From positions 1 through 64,000 of the forward strand of contig CAZUHP010000005.1 in the NCBI GenBank assembly GCA_964620595.1: DNA of 64,000 bases, read 5' to 3'. The translations under genes were made by a program, and so were the position numbers. The first letter of the stretch is position 1; each line of letters opens with the position of its first letter. This DNA comes from Desulfocarbo sp964620595. Its GTDB lineage: Bacteria > Desulfobacterota > Desulfarculia > Desulfarculales > Desulfarculaceae. The notes under the pieces are model-generated. The model saw nothing but the letters and a program-made list of their open reading frames with translations, was not told the DNA's origin and did not search any database. Of this stretch, positions 1 through 7,778 are shown piece after piece.

Positions 1-2
1 CC

Positions 3-530
3 GGGGCCGACACCTGGGCCACCAGCTACACCCTGGGCAAGGCCCTGGAAAAGCTCATGGCCGATCAGCCCCTGGATCTGGTCATCGCCGGCCGCCAGGC
101 CATAGACGGCGACACCGCCCAGATCGGGCCCCAGGTGGCCGAGCACCTGGGCTGGCCCCAGGTCACCTACGTGCGGGAGCTGAAGCTGGAGGGCGATAAC
201 CTGCGCGCCTGGCGGCGGCTGCCGGTGGGGGTGGAGGAGGTGCTTTGCCCCCTGCCGGCGGTGGTCACCGTGCTGGATGCACCCACCGACCCGCGCTGGG
301 CCATGGTGGACCGCCTCCTGCGGGCCTGCGATCCCAAGGCGCCCATCCAGGTGTGGGACGCGGCGGACATCGAGGCGCCGGCCAAGAAGACCGGCCTCAG
401 GGGTTCGCTCACCCAGGTGCTCCAGACCTTCAGTCCCAAGAGCGAGCGCAAGACCGAGTGGCTGGAAGGCTCGGCCGAGGAGCAGGCGCGGCAACTGGTC
501 AGCGCGCTTGGCCAGCGCAACCTAATCTAG
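3..530 (+). CDS. etfB: Electron transfer flavoprotein beta subunit (5' end cut by window)
   Basis: C-terminal part of the AMP/FAD-binding beta subunit of ETF, which takes electrons from acyl-CoA dehydrogenases in the cytoplasm. The frame is open from the first bases, so the start lies outside the window. The visible part contains the family signature DLVIAGRQAIDGDTAQIGP and the region after it (WPQVTYV), where EtfB binds its nucleotide. It is followed 12 nt later by etfA and then by an acyl-CoA dehydrogenase, the usual redox partner. The family is about 250-260 residues long, so roughly a third is missing here. Confidence 0.93.
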   Translation, partial: GADTWATSYTLGKALEKLMADQPLDLVIAGRQAIDGDTAQIGPQVAEHLGWPQVTYVRELKLEGDNLRAWRRLPVGVEEVLCPLPAVVTVLDAPTDPRWAMVDRLLRACDPKAPIQVWDAADIEAPAKKTGLRGSLTQVLQTFSPKSERKTEWLEGSAEEQARQLVSALGQRNLI

Positions 531-542
531 AGAGGCCGGGTC

Positions 543-1730
543 ATGGCGGTATGGATAGTTGAAGAGAATTGCACGGGCTGCGGACTTTGCGCCAAGGCCT
601 GCCCCTACGGGGCCATAGTGATCGAGGACAAGCTGGCCCACATCAACGAGCGTTGCACCGAGTGCGGCGCCTGCCTGGCGGCTTGCAAGTTCGAGGCCCT
701 GGAATCGGACATAGAGCAAGAGCCCATCCCCGACCTCTCGGGCTACAAGGGCGTGTGGGTCTTTGCCGAAACCCAGGACGGCGGGCTGCTGCCGGTAAGC
801 CGGGAACTCATGGGCGAGGGCGGCCGCCTGGCCGCCGAGCTGGGCCAGGAGCTGGCGGCGGTGCTGATCGGGCACCAGGTGGAGCACCTGGTGGACGAGC
901 TGGCCTCCCTGGGCGCCCGGCGCGTCTACCTGGCCGAGGACCAGCGCCTGGCCGCCTACTCCACCCTGGCCTACACCCGGGTGCTGGCCGACATGATCCG
1001 GGCCCACGCGCCGGCGGTGCTGCTCATGGGCGCCACCCCCCTGGGCCGGGACCTGGCGCCCCGGCTCAGCCGCCGGCTGGACTTGGGGCTCACCGCGGAC
1101 TGTACCCAGCTCAGCATAGACCCGGAGACCCAGAACCTCCTGCAGACCCGGCCGGCCTTTGGCGGCAACGTGATGGCCACCATCTACACCCCGCGGGTGC
1201 GGCCCCAGATGGCCACCGTCCGGCCCGGGGTCATGGCCCCGCCCGAGCCCAAGCCCGGCGCCAAGGCCGAGGTGGTGCGGCAAGAGGTGAGCCTGGCGGA
1301 CGAGGACCTCCTGGTCAAGCTGGTGTCCTTCACCCCCCAGGAGGCGAAGGGCGTTGATATCAGCCAAGCCAAGGTGATCGTGGCCGGCGGCCGCGGCTGC
1401 CGCAACCAGGAGGGCTTCGCCCTGCTTTCCGAGCTGGCCGCGGCCCTGGGCGCGGAGCTGGGCGGCACCAGGGTGGCGGTGGAGGAAGGCTGGATCGGGG
1501 TGGAGCGCCAGATAGGCCAGACCGGCATCACGGTGCGCCCTGAGCTGTACATCGCCTGCGGCATCAGCGGCGCCATCCAGCACCGGGCCGGCATCCTGGG
1601 CTCGCGTTTCATCGTGGCCATCAACCGCGACGCCAACGCGCCCATCTTCTCGGTGGCCGACTACGCCCTGGTGGGCGATGTGTTCAAGGTGGTGCCCGCC
1701 CTGGTGGCGGCGCTGAAGGAGGCAGGTTAG
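543..1730 (+). CDS. etfA: Electron transfer flavoprotein alpha subunit with N-terminal 2x[4Fe-4S] ferredoxin domain
   Basis: 395-residue EtfA. Residues 1-55 form a bacterial ferredoxin domain with two CxxCxxCxxxC motifs (Cys10, 13, 16, 20 and Cys38, 41, 44, 48). Residues 70-260 are the ETF domain I, and the C-terminal FAD domain carries GRGC and the GQTG..V.PELYIACGISGAIQH block. Ferredoxin-fused EtfA is known from anaerobes, for example CarE of the electron-bifurcating caffeyl-CoA reductase. The fusion suggests the ETF exchanges electrons with a low-potential carrier as well as with the acyl-CoA dehydrogenase encoded next (gap 2 nt). Bifurcation itself is inference. Start ATG at 543 follows a GAGG at about 532-535. 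Confidence 0.95.
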   Translation: MAVWIVEENCTGCGLCAKACPYGAIVIEDKLAHINERCTECGACLAACKFEALESDIEQEPIPDLSGYKGVWVFAETQDGGLLPVSRELMGEGGRLAAELGQELAAVLIGHQVEHLVDELASLGARRVYLAEDQRLAAYSTLAYTRVLADMIRAHAPAVLLMGATPLGRDLAPRLSRRLDLGLTADCTQLSIDPETQNLLQTRPAFGGNVMATIYTPRVRPQMATVRPGVMAPPEPKPGAKAEVVRQEVSLADEDLLVKLVSFTPQEAKGVDISQAKVIVAGGRGCRNQEGFALLSELAAALGAELGGTRVAVEEGWIGVERQIGQTGITVRPELYIACGISGAIQHRAGILGSRFIVAINRDANAPIFSVADYALVGDVFKVVPALVAALKEAG

Positions 1731-1732
1731 CC

Positions 1733-2878
1733 ATGAGCAAGCAAGTGCTGCGTTCAGACCCGGAAAAGCTGCTCAGGCAGATCATCGCCCGCTTTGTGGC
1801 CGAGGAGATAGCGCCCCTTGCCCGCGAGATGGACGAGAGCGGCAAGATACCCAAGGAGCTTTTCAAGAAGGTGGCCGACATGCGCCTCTTCCGCATCCGC
1901 TATCCCGTAAAGGGCGGCGGCGCGGGCGGCAACACCACCCTCTACTGCATCATGTGCGAGGAGATGGCCAAGGGCCTGCTCTCCCTGGCGGCCAAGGTGG
2001 CCAAGCAGTGCCTCATGGGCACCGACCACCTGTACCGCTTCGGCAGCAAGGAGATGAAGGAGAAATTCTTCGAGCCGGCCATGCGCGGCGAGAAGGTGGG
2101 CTCCTTCTGCCTGACCGAGCCCGAGGCGGGCGGCGACCTGGGCGCGGTGTCCACCACCGCCACTGCCGACGGCGACGAGTGGGTGATCAGCGGCATGAAG
2201 ACCTGGATCACCAACGCCCCCATCGCCGACTTCTTCACGGTGCTGGCCCAGACCGACCGCAGCAAGGGAGTGCGCGGGCTAAACTTCTTCTTCGTGCCCC
2301 GCGAGACGCCGGGGGTGAAGGTGAGCCCCCGCTTCGAGACCCTGGGCACCCGCACCACCGACATCGCCGAGGTGGCCTTCAACGACTGCCGCATCCCGGC
2401 CGAGTACATCCTGGGCGAGCCGGGCAAGGGCCTCAAGTCGCTGCTCGCCATCCTGGCCGAGATACGGGTGATGACCGCCGCCCTGGCCCTGGGCCTGGCC
2501 AAGGCGGCCTACGAGGCCTCCTTCCAGTACGCCCAGGAGCGCCAGGCCTTTGGCAAGACCATCAACAAGTACCAGCTCATCCAGGCCAAGATATCCGACA
2601 TGGCCACAGACATCTGGGCCTCGGAGCTGATGCTCTATGAAACCACCCGCAAGATAGACGCCGGTCAGCCCGCGGGCACGGAATCCATGATGGTGAAGTA
2701 CTTCGCCACCGAGACCGCCTGCCGCTGCTGCGACGAGGCCACCCGCATCATGGGTGCCTATGCCTACTCCATGGAGTACCCGGTGCAGCGCTATTTCCGC
2801 GACGCCCGCTTCCTGCTTTACGGCGGCGGCACCCACGAGGTGCTGCGCCAAAACATCGCCCGCGCCTTGAAGTTCTAG
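1733..2878 (+). CDS. Acyl-CoA dehydrogenase family flavoprotein, catalytic Glu not conserved
   Basis: 381 residues, the normal length for the family. FAD-binding motifs are CLTEPEAGGDLG (residues 126-137) and TWITNAP (157-163), and the C-terminal helical domain has QERQAFGK (268-275) and MVKYFATETACR. It should oxidise an acyl-CoA (or reduce an enoyl-CoA) using the ETF encoded just upstream. Oddity: where MCAD-type enzymes have the catalytic Glu in a YEGT motif, this protein reads LYGGGTHEVLR (362-372), so Glu is replaced by Gly. The alternative base position of isovaleryl-CoA dehydrogenases (LxLER) reads LAEIR (241-245), with Glu243 one residue off. The substrate is unknown. A role on a bulky, branched or dicarboxylic CoA ester is possible. 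Confidence 0.93.
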   Translation: MSKQVLRSDPEKLLRQIIARFVAEEIAPLAREMDESGKIPKELFKKVADMRLFRIRYPVKGGGAGGNTTLYCIMCEEMAKGLLSLAAKVAKQCLMGTDHLYRFGSKEMKEKFFEPAMRGEKVGSFCLTEPEAGGDLGAVSTTATADGDEWVISGMKTWITNAPIADFFTVLAQTDRSKGVRGLNFFFVPRETPGVKVSPRFETLGTRTTDIAEVAFNDCRIPAEYILGEPGKGLKSLLAILAEIRVMTAALALGLAKAAYEASFQYAQERQAFGKTINKYQLIQAKISDMATDIWASELMLYETTRKIDAGQPAGTESMMVKYFATETACRCCDEATRIMGAYAYSMEYPVQRYFRDARFLLYGGGTHEVLRQNIARALKF

Positions 2879-2899
2879 GTCGGGCGCAAGGAGACGAGC

Positions 2900-3586
2900 T
2901 TGGCCCTACAGGCAAAGATAGAGCGGCGCCCCCTGGGCGAGCAGGTGTTCGCCCTGGTGCGGCGCATGATCTCCGAAGGCGAACTCAAGCCGGGCCAGCG
3001 CCTGGTGGAGGAACACCTGGCCAACAAGATCGGCACCAGCCGCACTCCCATCCGGGAGGCGCTGCACCGCCTGGAGCAGGAGGGCCTGGTGGAGCGGCGC
3101 CAGCGCGGCGGCTACCAGGTGCGCCCCATGTCGGCCCAAGAGGTGGAGGAGACCACCGGGGTGCGGGCGGCCCTGGAATCATACGCGGTGGAGCTGGCCG
3201 CCCGCCGCATCAGCCAGGAAACCCTGGCCGAGTTGGAGCGCAACGTGGCCGAGTTCGAGGCGGCCCTGGCCGCCGGGGACCAGAAGCGCCTGGTGAAACT
3301 GAACACCGAGTTTCACGCCATGCTCTACCGCCTGGCCGGCTCCCAGCTCCTGACCAGGCTCATCAACGACCTGGCGGAAACCCTCTACCGCTTCCGGGTG
3401 GCGCTCTTGTCCGATCCCGAGGCAGCGGCCCGCTCCCTGGAAGACCACCGCGAGATGCTGGCCGCCTTGAAGCGCGGGGACCAGGACAAGGCGGTGCGGG
3501 CCTGCCGGTCGCACGTGCTGGCCGGCGGGGCCTGGATCCTGGAACAGCTCAAGAAGCAGAAGCAAGACACCAAGGAGCCAAGATGA
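2900..3586 (+). CDS. GntR-family regulator, FadR/FCD subfamily
   Basis: 228 residues. The N-terminal winged helix-turn-helix (about residues 10-72, with IGTSRTPIREALHRLEQEGLV) is followed by an FCD ligand-binding domain (about 80-215). This carries the histidines expected for metal binding in LNTEFHAML, DHREML and CRSHV. Start TTG at 2900 is chosen because a strong AAGGAGA lies 6-8 nt upstream and no ATG is available. The stop overlaps the next gene by 4 nt (ATGA). Its position inside the catabolic operon suggests it senses an acyl-CoA or organic acid intermediate of this pathway. A GTATAC-type operator at 18246-18258 is a possible target (inference). Confidence 0.92.
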   Translation: MALQAKIERRPLGEQVFALVRRMISEGELKPGQRLVEEHLANKIGTSRTPIREALHRLEQEGLVERRQRGGYQVRPMSAQEVEETTGVRAALESYAVELAARRISQETLAELERNVAEFEAALAAGDQKRLVKLNTEFHAMLYRLAGSQLLTRLINDLAETLYRFRVALLSDPEAAARSLEDHREMLAALKRGDQDKAVRACRSHVLAGGAWILEQLKKQKQDTKEPR

Positions 3587-4002
3587 CGGCTGCAAGCCAA
3601 AGAGCCATACGCATACTGGTGGCCAAGCCCGGCCTGGACGGTCACGACCGCGGGGCCAAGGTCATTGCCCACGCCCTGCGCGACGCCGGCCTGGAGGTCA
3701 TCTACTCCGGCCTGCACCAGACCGTGGACCAGATCATCGCCGCCGCCATGCAAGAGGCGGTGGACGTGATCGGGCTCAGCATAATGAGCGGGGCGCACCT
3801 GCCCATCTGCAAGAAGCTCATGGCAGGGCTGAAGGAAAAGGCCATGGACGAGGTGGCGGTGGTGGTGGGCGGGGTCATCCCTGCCCGCGACATCCCGGCC
3901 CTCAAGGAACTGGGCGTGGACGGCGTGTTTCCCGGCGGCACGCCCCTGGACGACATCATCGCGGGCGTGAAGCAAGCCGCGGCCGCCAAGAGAGGTGGTT
4001 AA
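3583..4002 (+). CDS. B12-binding subunit of an acyl-CoA mutase (methylmalonyl-CoA mutase C-terminal domain)
   Basis: 139-residue stand-alone cobalamin-binding protein. The signature DxHxxG is present as Asp19-Gly-His21-Asp-Arg-Gly24, with His21 expected to be the lower axial ligand of cobalt. The later loops GLSIMSGAH and VVVGGVIP match the Rossmann-like B12 domain. It pairs with the catalytic subunit that begins 2 nt downstream. Split large and small subunits are common in anaerobes and archaea. Translationally coupled to the GntR gene by a 4-nt overlap. Confidence 0.95.
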   Translation: MTAASQRAIRILVAKPGLDGHDRGAKVIAHALRDAGLEVIYSGLHQTVDQIIAAAMQEAVDVIGLSIMSGAHLPICKKLMAGLKEKAMDEVAVVVGGVIPARDIPALKELGVDGVFPGGTPLDDIIAGVKQAAAAKRGG

Positions 4003-4004
4003 GC

Positions 4005-5642
4005 ATGGGCGTTGCAAAGTACGTCAAGGACGCCAAGGACGCCATCACCGAAGTGGAGCTGCACAGCGGCATCAAGGTCAAGCCGGTGTACGGCCCGGCC
4101 GACCTGGAGGCGGTGGGCTTTGACTACCAGACCGACCTGGGCGACCCCGGCCAGTATCCTTTCACCCGGGCGCTGCATCCGTTGGGCTACCGCTCCCGGG
4201 CCTGGACCACCCGCCAGTACTCCGGCTTCGGCACCCCGGCCGAGACCAACGAGCGTTTCAAGCTGCTCATCAGCCACGGCCAGAACGGGCTCAACGTGGC
4301 CTTTGACCTGCCCACCCAGATGGGCTACGACTCGGACGACCCCATGGCCGAGGGCGAGGTGGGCCGGGTGGGCATGTCGGTGGACACCTTGGCCGACTTC
4401 CAGACCGCGTTCAAGGACATCGACCTGACCCGCATCGGCTCGGGCCTCACCATCAACGCGGTGGCCTGCATCATGCTGGCCATGTACGAGGCCCTGGCCC
4501 GGAGCCAGGGCGTGGACACGGCCAAGATCAGCGCCACCCCCCAGAACGACATCCTGAAGGAGATCATCGGCCGCGGCGCCTGGATCTTCCCGGTGCGGCC
4601 GGGGGTGGACCTCACCTGCGACGTGATCGAATACGCCACCGCCATGGGCAAGCTCCCCCGCTGCAACCCGGTTAGCGTGTGCGGCTATCACATCCGCGAG
4701 TCCGGCGCCACCCCGGCCCAGGAGATCGCCTTTGCCTTTGGCATCGCCTTCGCCTACGTGGACAACGTGGTGGCCCGGGGCTACCACCCCGAGCAGGTGG
4801 CCGGGCGCTTCAGCTTTAACTTCAACATCTTCGGGAACCTCTGGGAGCAAGTGGCCAAGTTCCGCGCCGCGCGCAAGCTCTGGGCCAAGCTGCTCAAGGA
4901 ACGCTACGGCATCGAGAACAAGAAGGCCCTCTTTTTGCGCGGCCTGTTCGGCGGCGGCGGCTACGGCCTCACCAAGGCCCAGCCCCTGAACAACATCGTG
5001 CGCGGCGCCTACTACGGGCTGGCCGCAGCCCTGGGCGGGGCCCAGACCACGGCCCTGTGCTCCTACGACGAGGCCTACACCATCCCCACCCCCACCTCGG
5101 CCCTGCTCAGCCTGCGCACCCTGGAGATACTCATGGAGGAGATCGGGCTGCGGGACACCGTGGACCCCCTGGCCGGCAGCTACTTCATCGAAACCCTCAC
5201 CAAGCAGATGGAAGAGAAGATCCTGGAGGAGATGGAGCGGGTGGAGCGCTGGGGCGGCATGGTGGCCGCGGTGGAAAGCGGCGAGGTCCAGCGCCTGGTC
5301 TCCCGCCAGGCATACGAGTGGGAGCGCGACCTGGCCGAGGGCCGGCGCATCAAGGTGGGCGTGAACAAATACGTGGAAGAGGACGAGGAGCCCGAGGTGG
5401 AACTGCACGAGTACTCCCAGGCCTCGGCCGAGGCCCAGATCAAGAGCCTCAAGGAGGTGAAGCGCTCGCGCAGCCAGAAGGAGGTCAGCGCCGGCCTCAA
5501 GGCCCTGGAAAAGGCGCTCAAGGCCGGCGAGAACGTGATGCCCGCCCTGGTGCAATGCTGCCTGGCGTACGCCACGGTGGGCGAGATGGCGGGAGTGATG
5601 CGGCAGGAGCTGGGCGAACTCAAAGAGCCCTCGATTTTCTAG
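4005..5642 (+). CDS. Methylmalonyl-CoA mutase-type catalytic subunit
   Basis: 545-residue TIM-barrel large subunit of an adenosylcobalamin-dependent acyl-CoA mutase, which moves a thioester (or related) group between adjacent carbons. By eye against Propionibacterium MutB, Tyr89 corresponds to Tyr72 (RQYSGFGT), Arg207 to Arg190 (GRGAWIF) and catalytic His244 to His229 (CGYHIRE). Retention of Tyr and Arg favours a substrate with a free carboxylate (methylmalonyl-, ethylmalonyl- or an alkylmalonyl/alkylsuccinyl-CoA). Isobutyryl-CoA-type enzymes have Phe/Gln at these positions. Relative to MutB there are about two extra residues between Arg190 and His229. No MeaB chaperone gene is nearby. The real substrate remains open. 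Confidence 0.92.
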   Translation: MGVAKYVKDAKDAITEVELHSGIKVKPVYGPADLEAVGFDYQTDLGDPGQYPFTRALHPLGYRSRAWTTRQYSGFGTPAETNERFKLLISHGQNGLNVAFDLPTQMGYDSDDPMAEGEVGRVGMSVDTLADFQTAFKDIDLTRIGSGLTINAVACIMLAMYEALARSQGVDTAKISATPQNDILKEIIGRGAWIFPVRPGVDLTCDVIEYATAMGKLPRCNPVSVCGYHIRESGATPAQEIAFAFGIAFAYVDNVVARGYHPEQVAGRFSFNFNIFGNLWEQVAKFRAARKLWAKLLKERYGIENKKALFLRGLFGGGGYGLTKAQPLNNIVRGAYYGLAAALGGAQTTALCSYDEAYTIPTPTSALLSLRTLEILMEEIGLRDTVDPLAGSYFIETLTKQMEEKILEEMERVERWGGMVAAVESGEVQRLVSRQAYEWERDLAEGRRIKVGVNKYVEEDEEPEVELHEYSQASAEAQIKSLKEVKRSRSQKEVSAGLKALEKALKAGENVMPALVQCCLAYATVGEMAGVMRQELGELKEPSIF

Positions 5643-5672
5643 GCCGGACTCGGCCAACGAAGGATAGCAGGG

Positions 5673-7778
5673 ATGAAGTACAAAATCGGCATAGACGTAG
5701 GCGGCACGTTCACGGACTTTCTGCTGACCATGGAGGACGGAAGCTCCGAGATATACAAGGTGCTCTCCACGCCCGAGGACCCCAGCATCGGCACCATGCG
5801 GGGCATCGGCGAGATGGCCCAGTCCCGGGACCTCAGCGTGAAGGACTTCCTCTCCCAGGTCACCGCCATCGTGCACGGCACCACGGTGACCACCAACGCG
5901 GTGCTCACCTTGCGGGGCGCCAAGACCGGCCTCATCACCACCACCGGCGTGCGCGACGCCCTGGAGATGCGCCGGGGCATCCGCGAGGAACAATACAACA
6001 ACCGCTTCCCCAACGTGGAGCCCGTGGTGCCGCGCTACCTGCGCCGGCCGGTGGGCGGCCGCCTGGACTACGCGGGCAAGGAGCTGGAGCCCCTCAAGCT
6101 GGACGAGGTGCGCGAGGCCTGCCAGTTGTTCAAGGACGAGGGGGTGGAGGCGGTGGCCATCTGCTTCATGAACTCCTTTGCCAACCCGGAGCACGAGGAG
6201 GAGGCGGCCAAGCTGGTGGAGGAACTGCTGCCCGAGGCCTACCTCAGCGTCTCCACCCGGGTGCTGCCCTCCATCCGCTTCTACGACCGGGTCTCCACCA
6301 CCTGCCTCAACGCATTCGTGGGGCCCATTCTCAAGCGCTACCTGGACAGCCTGGTCAAGAAGCTGGAGGAGGTCGACTACCGGGGGGTGCTGCTCATCAT
6401 GCAGTCCAACGGCGGAGTGACCAGCCCGGCCAATGCCCAGGCCAACGCGGCCACCACCCTGCTCTCCGGCCCGGCCGGCGGCCCGGTGGCGGGCATCGCC
6501 TACGGCGAGGTGCACGACCAGAAGAACCTCATCACCGTGGACATGGGCGGCACCAGCTTTGACGCGGCCCTGGTCAAGGACGGCAAGCCCCTGGTCACCA
6601 CCGAGGGCGAGATCGACCGGCGCCGCATCGCCCTGCCCATGCTCAAGGTGGTCACCATCGGCGCGGGCGGCGGCTCCATCGGCTGGATCGACGAGGGCGG
6701 CCTCCTGCGCATGGGGCCCCAGTCGGCCGGTTCCTCGCCGGGACCGGCCTGCTATGGGCTGGGCGGCGAGCTGCCCACCTGCACGGACGCGGACCTGGTG
6801 TTGGGCTATCTGGCGCCGGAGTTCTTTGCCGGCGGCAAGATGCCCCTCAGCCCGGAAAAGGCCCAGGAGGCCATCAAGAAACACGTGGCCGACCCCTTGG
6901 GCTTCACCGTGGAGCAGGCCGCGGCCGGCATGTACCAGGTGATCAACGTGAACATGGCGGCCGCGGTGCGCGAGGTGAGCGTGGCCGAGGGGGTGGACCC
7001 CCGGGACTTCCCCCTGGTGGTGGCCGGCGGCGCCGGGCCCAACCACGCCTGCATGATCGCCCACGAGCTGGAGATACCGTTGCTCCTGGTACCGCGGGAA
7101 TCCTCCATCTTCTGCGCGGCCGGCATGCTGATGAGCGATCTGCAGCACGACTTCGTGCGTACCTATCCCTGCCACCTCCTGGACACCGACCTGAAGCGCT
7201 TCCAGGCGCTGGTGGCCGAGATGCGCGCCGAGGGCGTGCGCCTCTTAGGCCAGGAGGGCATACCCGAGGACCGGGTGCGTACCGTCTACTCCCTGGATCT
7301 GCGCTACGTGAAACAGTACCACGAGGTGAACGTGGAGGTGAGCGAGGCGGAGATACAGGCCGGCGACCTGGAGGCCATGGCCGCCCGCTTCCACCCGGCC
7401 CACAACCGGCTCTACGGCTATGAGCTGAGCGACACCGGCACCCCGGTGGAGCTGATCAACATCCGGGTGCAGACCATCGGGGTCACCGAGAAGCCGCGCT
7501 TCACCGAGGAGCCCTACTTCGGCGAGGACGCCTCCAGCGCCAAGAAGGGCGAGCGCCGGGCCTATGTGCCCAGCGCCGGCGAGTTCCAGATGGTGCCGGT
7601 ATACGACGGCGCCGCCCTGAAGCACGGCATGCGGGTCTCCGGCCCCGCCATCGTGGAACAGGTGAACACCTCCACCTTCATCACGCCGGAGTACCGCATG
7701 GTGGTGGACCGCTACGGCAGCATGACCATCTACCTGCCGGCCAAGGAAGACGAAGTAATGGGGAGGATCGGCAAATGA
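5673..7778 (+). CDS. Hydantoinase/oxoprolinase family subunit A (HyuA-like, ATP-binding)
   Basis: 701 residues. The N-terminal actin-like ATPase part begins with IDVGGTFTDF (residues 7-16), contains HGTTVTTNAVL near residue 70 and a second phosphate-binding motif VDMGGTSFD near residue 290. Length and motifs match N-methylhydantoinase A, 5-oxoprolinase N-terminal domains and the AcxA/Apc-type carboxylase subunits. These enzymes use ATP either to hydrolyse cyclic amides or to activate ketones for carboxylation. It overlaps the subunit B gene by 4 nt (ATGA). No third (gamma) subunit of acetone carboxylase is present, so the reaction cannot be fixed. Ribosome-binding AAGGA/AGGG lies upstream of ATG 5673. 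Confidence 0.93.
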   Translation: MKYKIGIDVGGTFTDFLLTMEDGSSEIYKVLSTPEDPSIGTMRGIGEMAQSRDLSVKDFLSQVTAIVHGTTVTTNAVLTLRGAKTGLITTTGVRDALEMRRGIREEQYNNRFPNVEPVVPRYLRRPVGGRLDYAGKELEPLKLDEVREACQLFKDEGVEAVAICFMNSFANPEHEEEAAKLVEELLPEAYLSVSTRVLPSIRFYDRVSTTCLNAFVGPILKRYLDSLVKKLEEVDYRGVLLIMQSNGGVTSPANAQANAATTLLSGPAGGPVAGIAYGEVHDQKNLITVDMGGTSFDAALVKDGKPLVTTEGEIDRRRIALPMLKVVTIGAGGGSIGWIDEGGLLRMGPQSAGSSPGPACYGLGGELPTCTDADLVLGYLAPEFFAGGKMPLSPEKAQEAIKKHVADPLGFTVEQAAAGMYQVINVNMAAAVREVSVAEGVDPRDFPLVVAGGAGPNHACMIAHELEIPLLLVPRESSIFCAAGMLMSDLQHDFVRTYPCHLLDTDLKRFQALVAEMRAEGVRLLGQEGIPEDRVRTVYSLDLRYVKQYHEVNVEVSEAEIQAGDLEAMAARFHPAHNRLYGYELSDTGTPVELINIRVQTIGVTEKPRFTEEPYFGEDASSAKKGERRAYVPSAGEFQMVPVYDGAALKHGMRVSGPAIVEQVNTSTFITPEYRMVVDRYGSMTIYLPAKEDEVMGRIGK

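Noticed and set aside
4005..5642. Loss of the substrate arginine (Arg207) in the mutase
   Set aside because: A first alignment placed Asp202 opposite Arg207, but counting back from the catalytic His shows Arg190 is the equivalent, so the residue is conserved.
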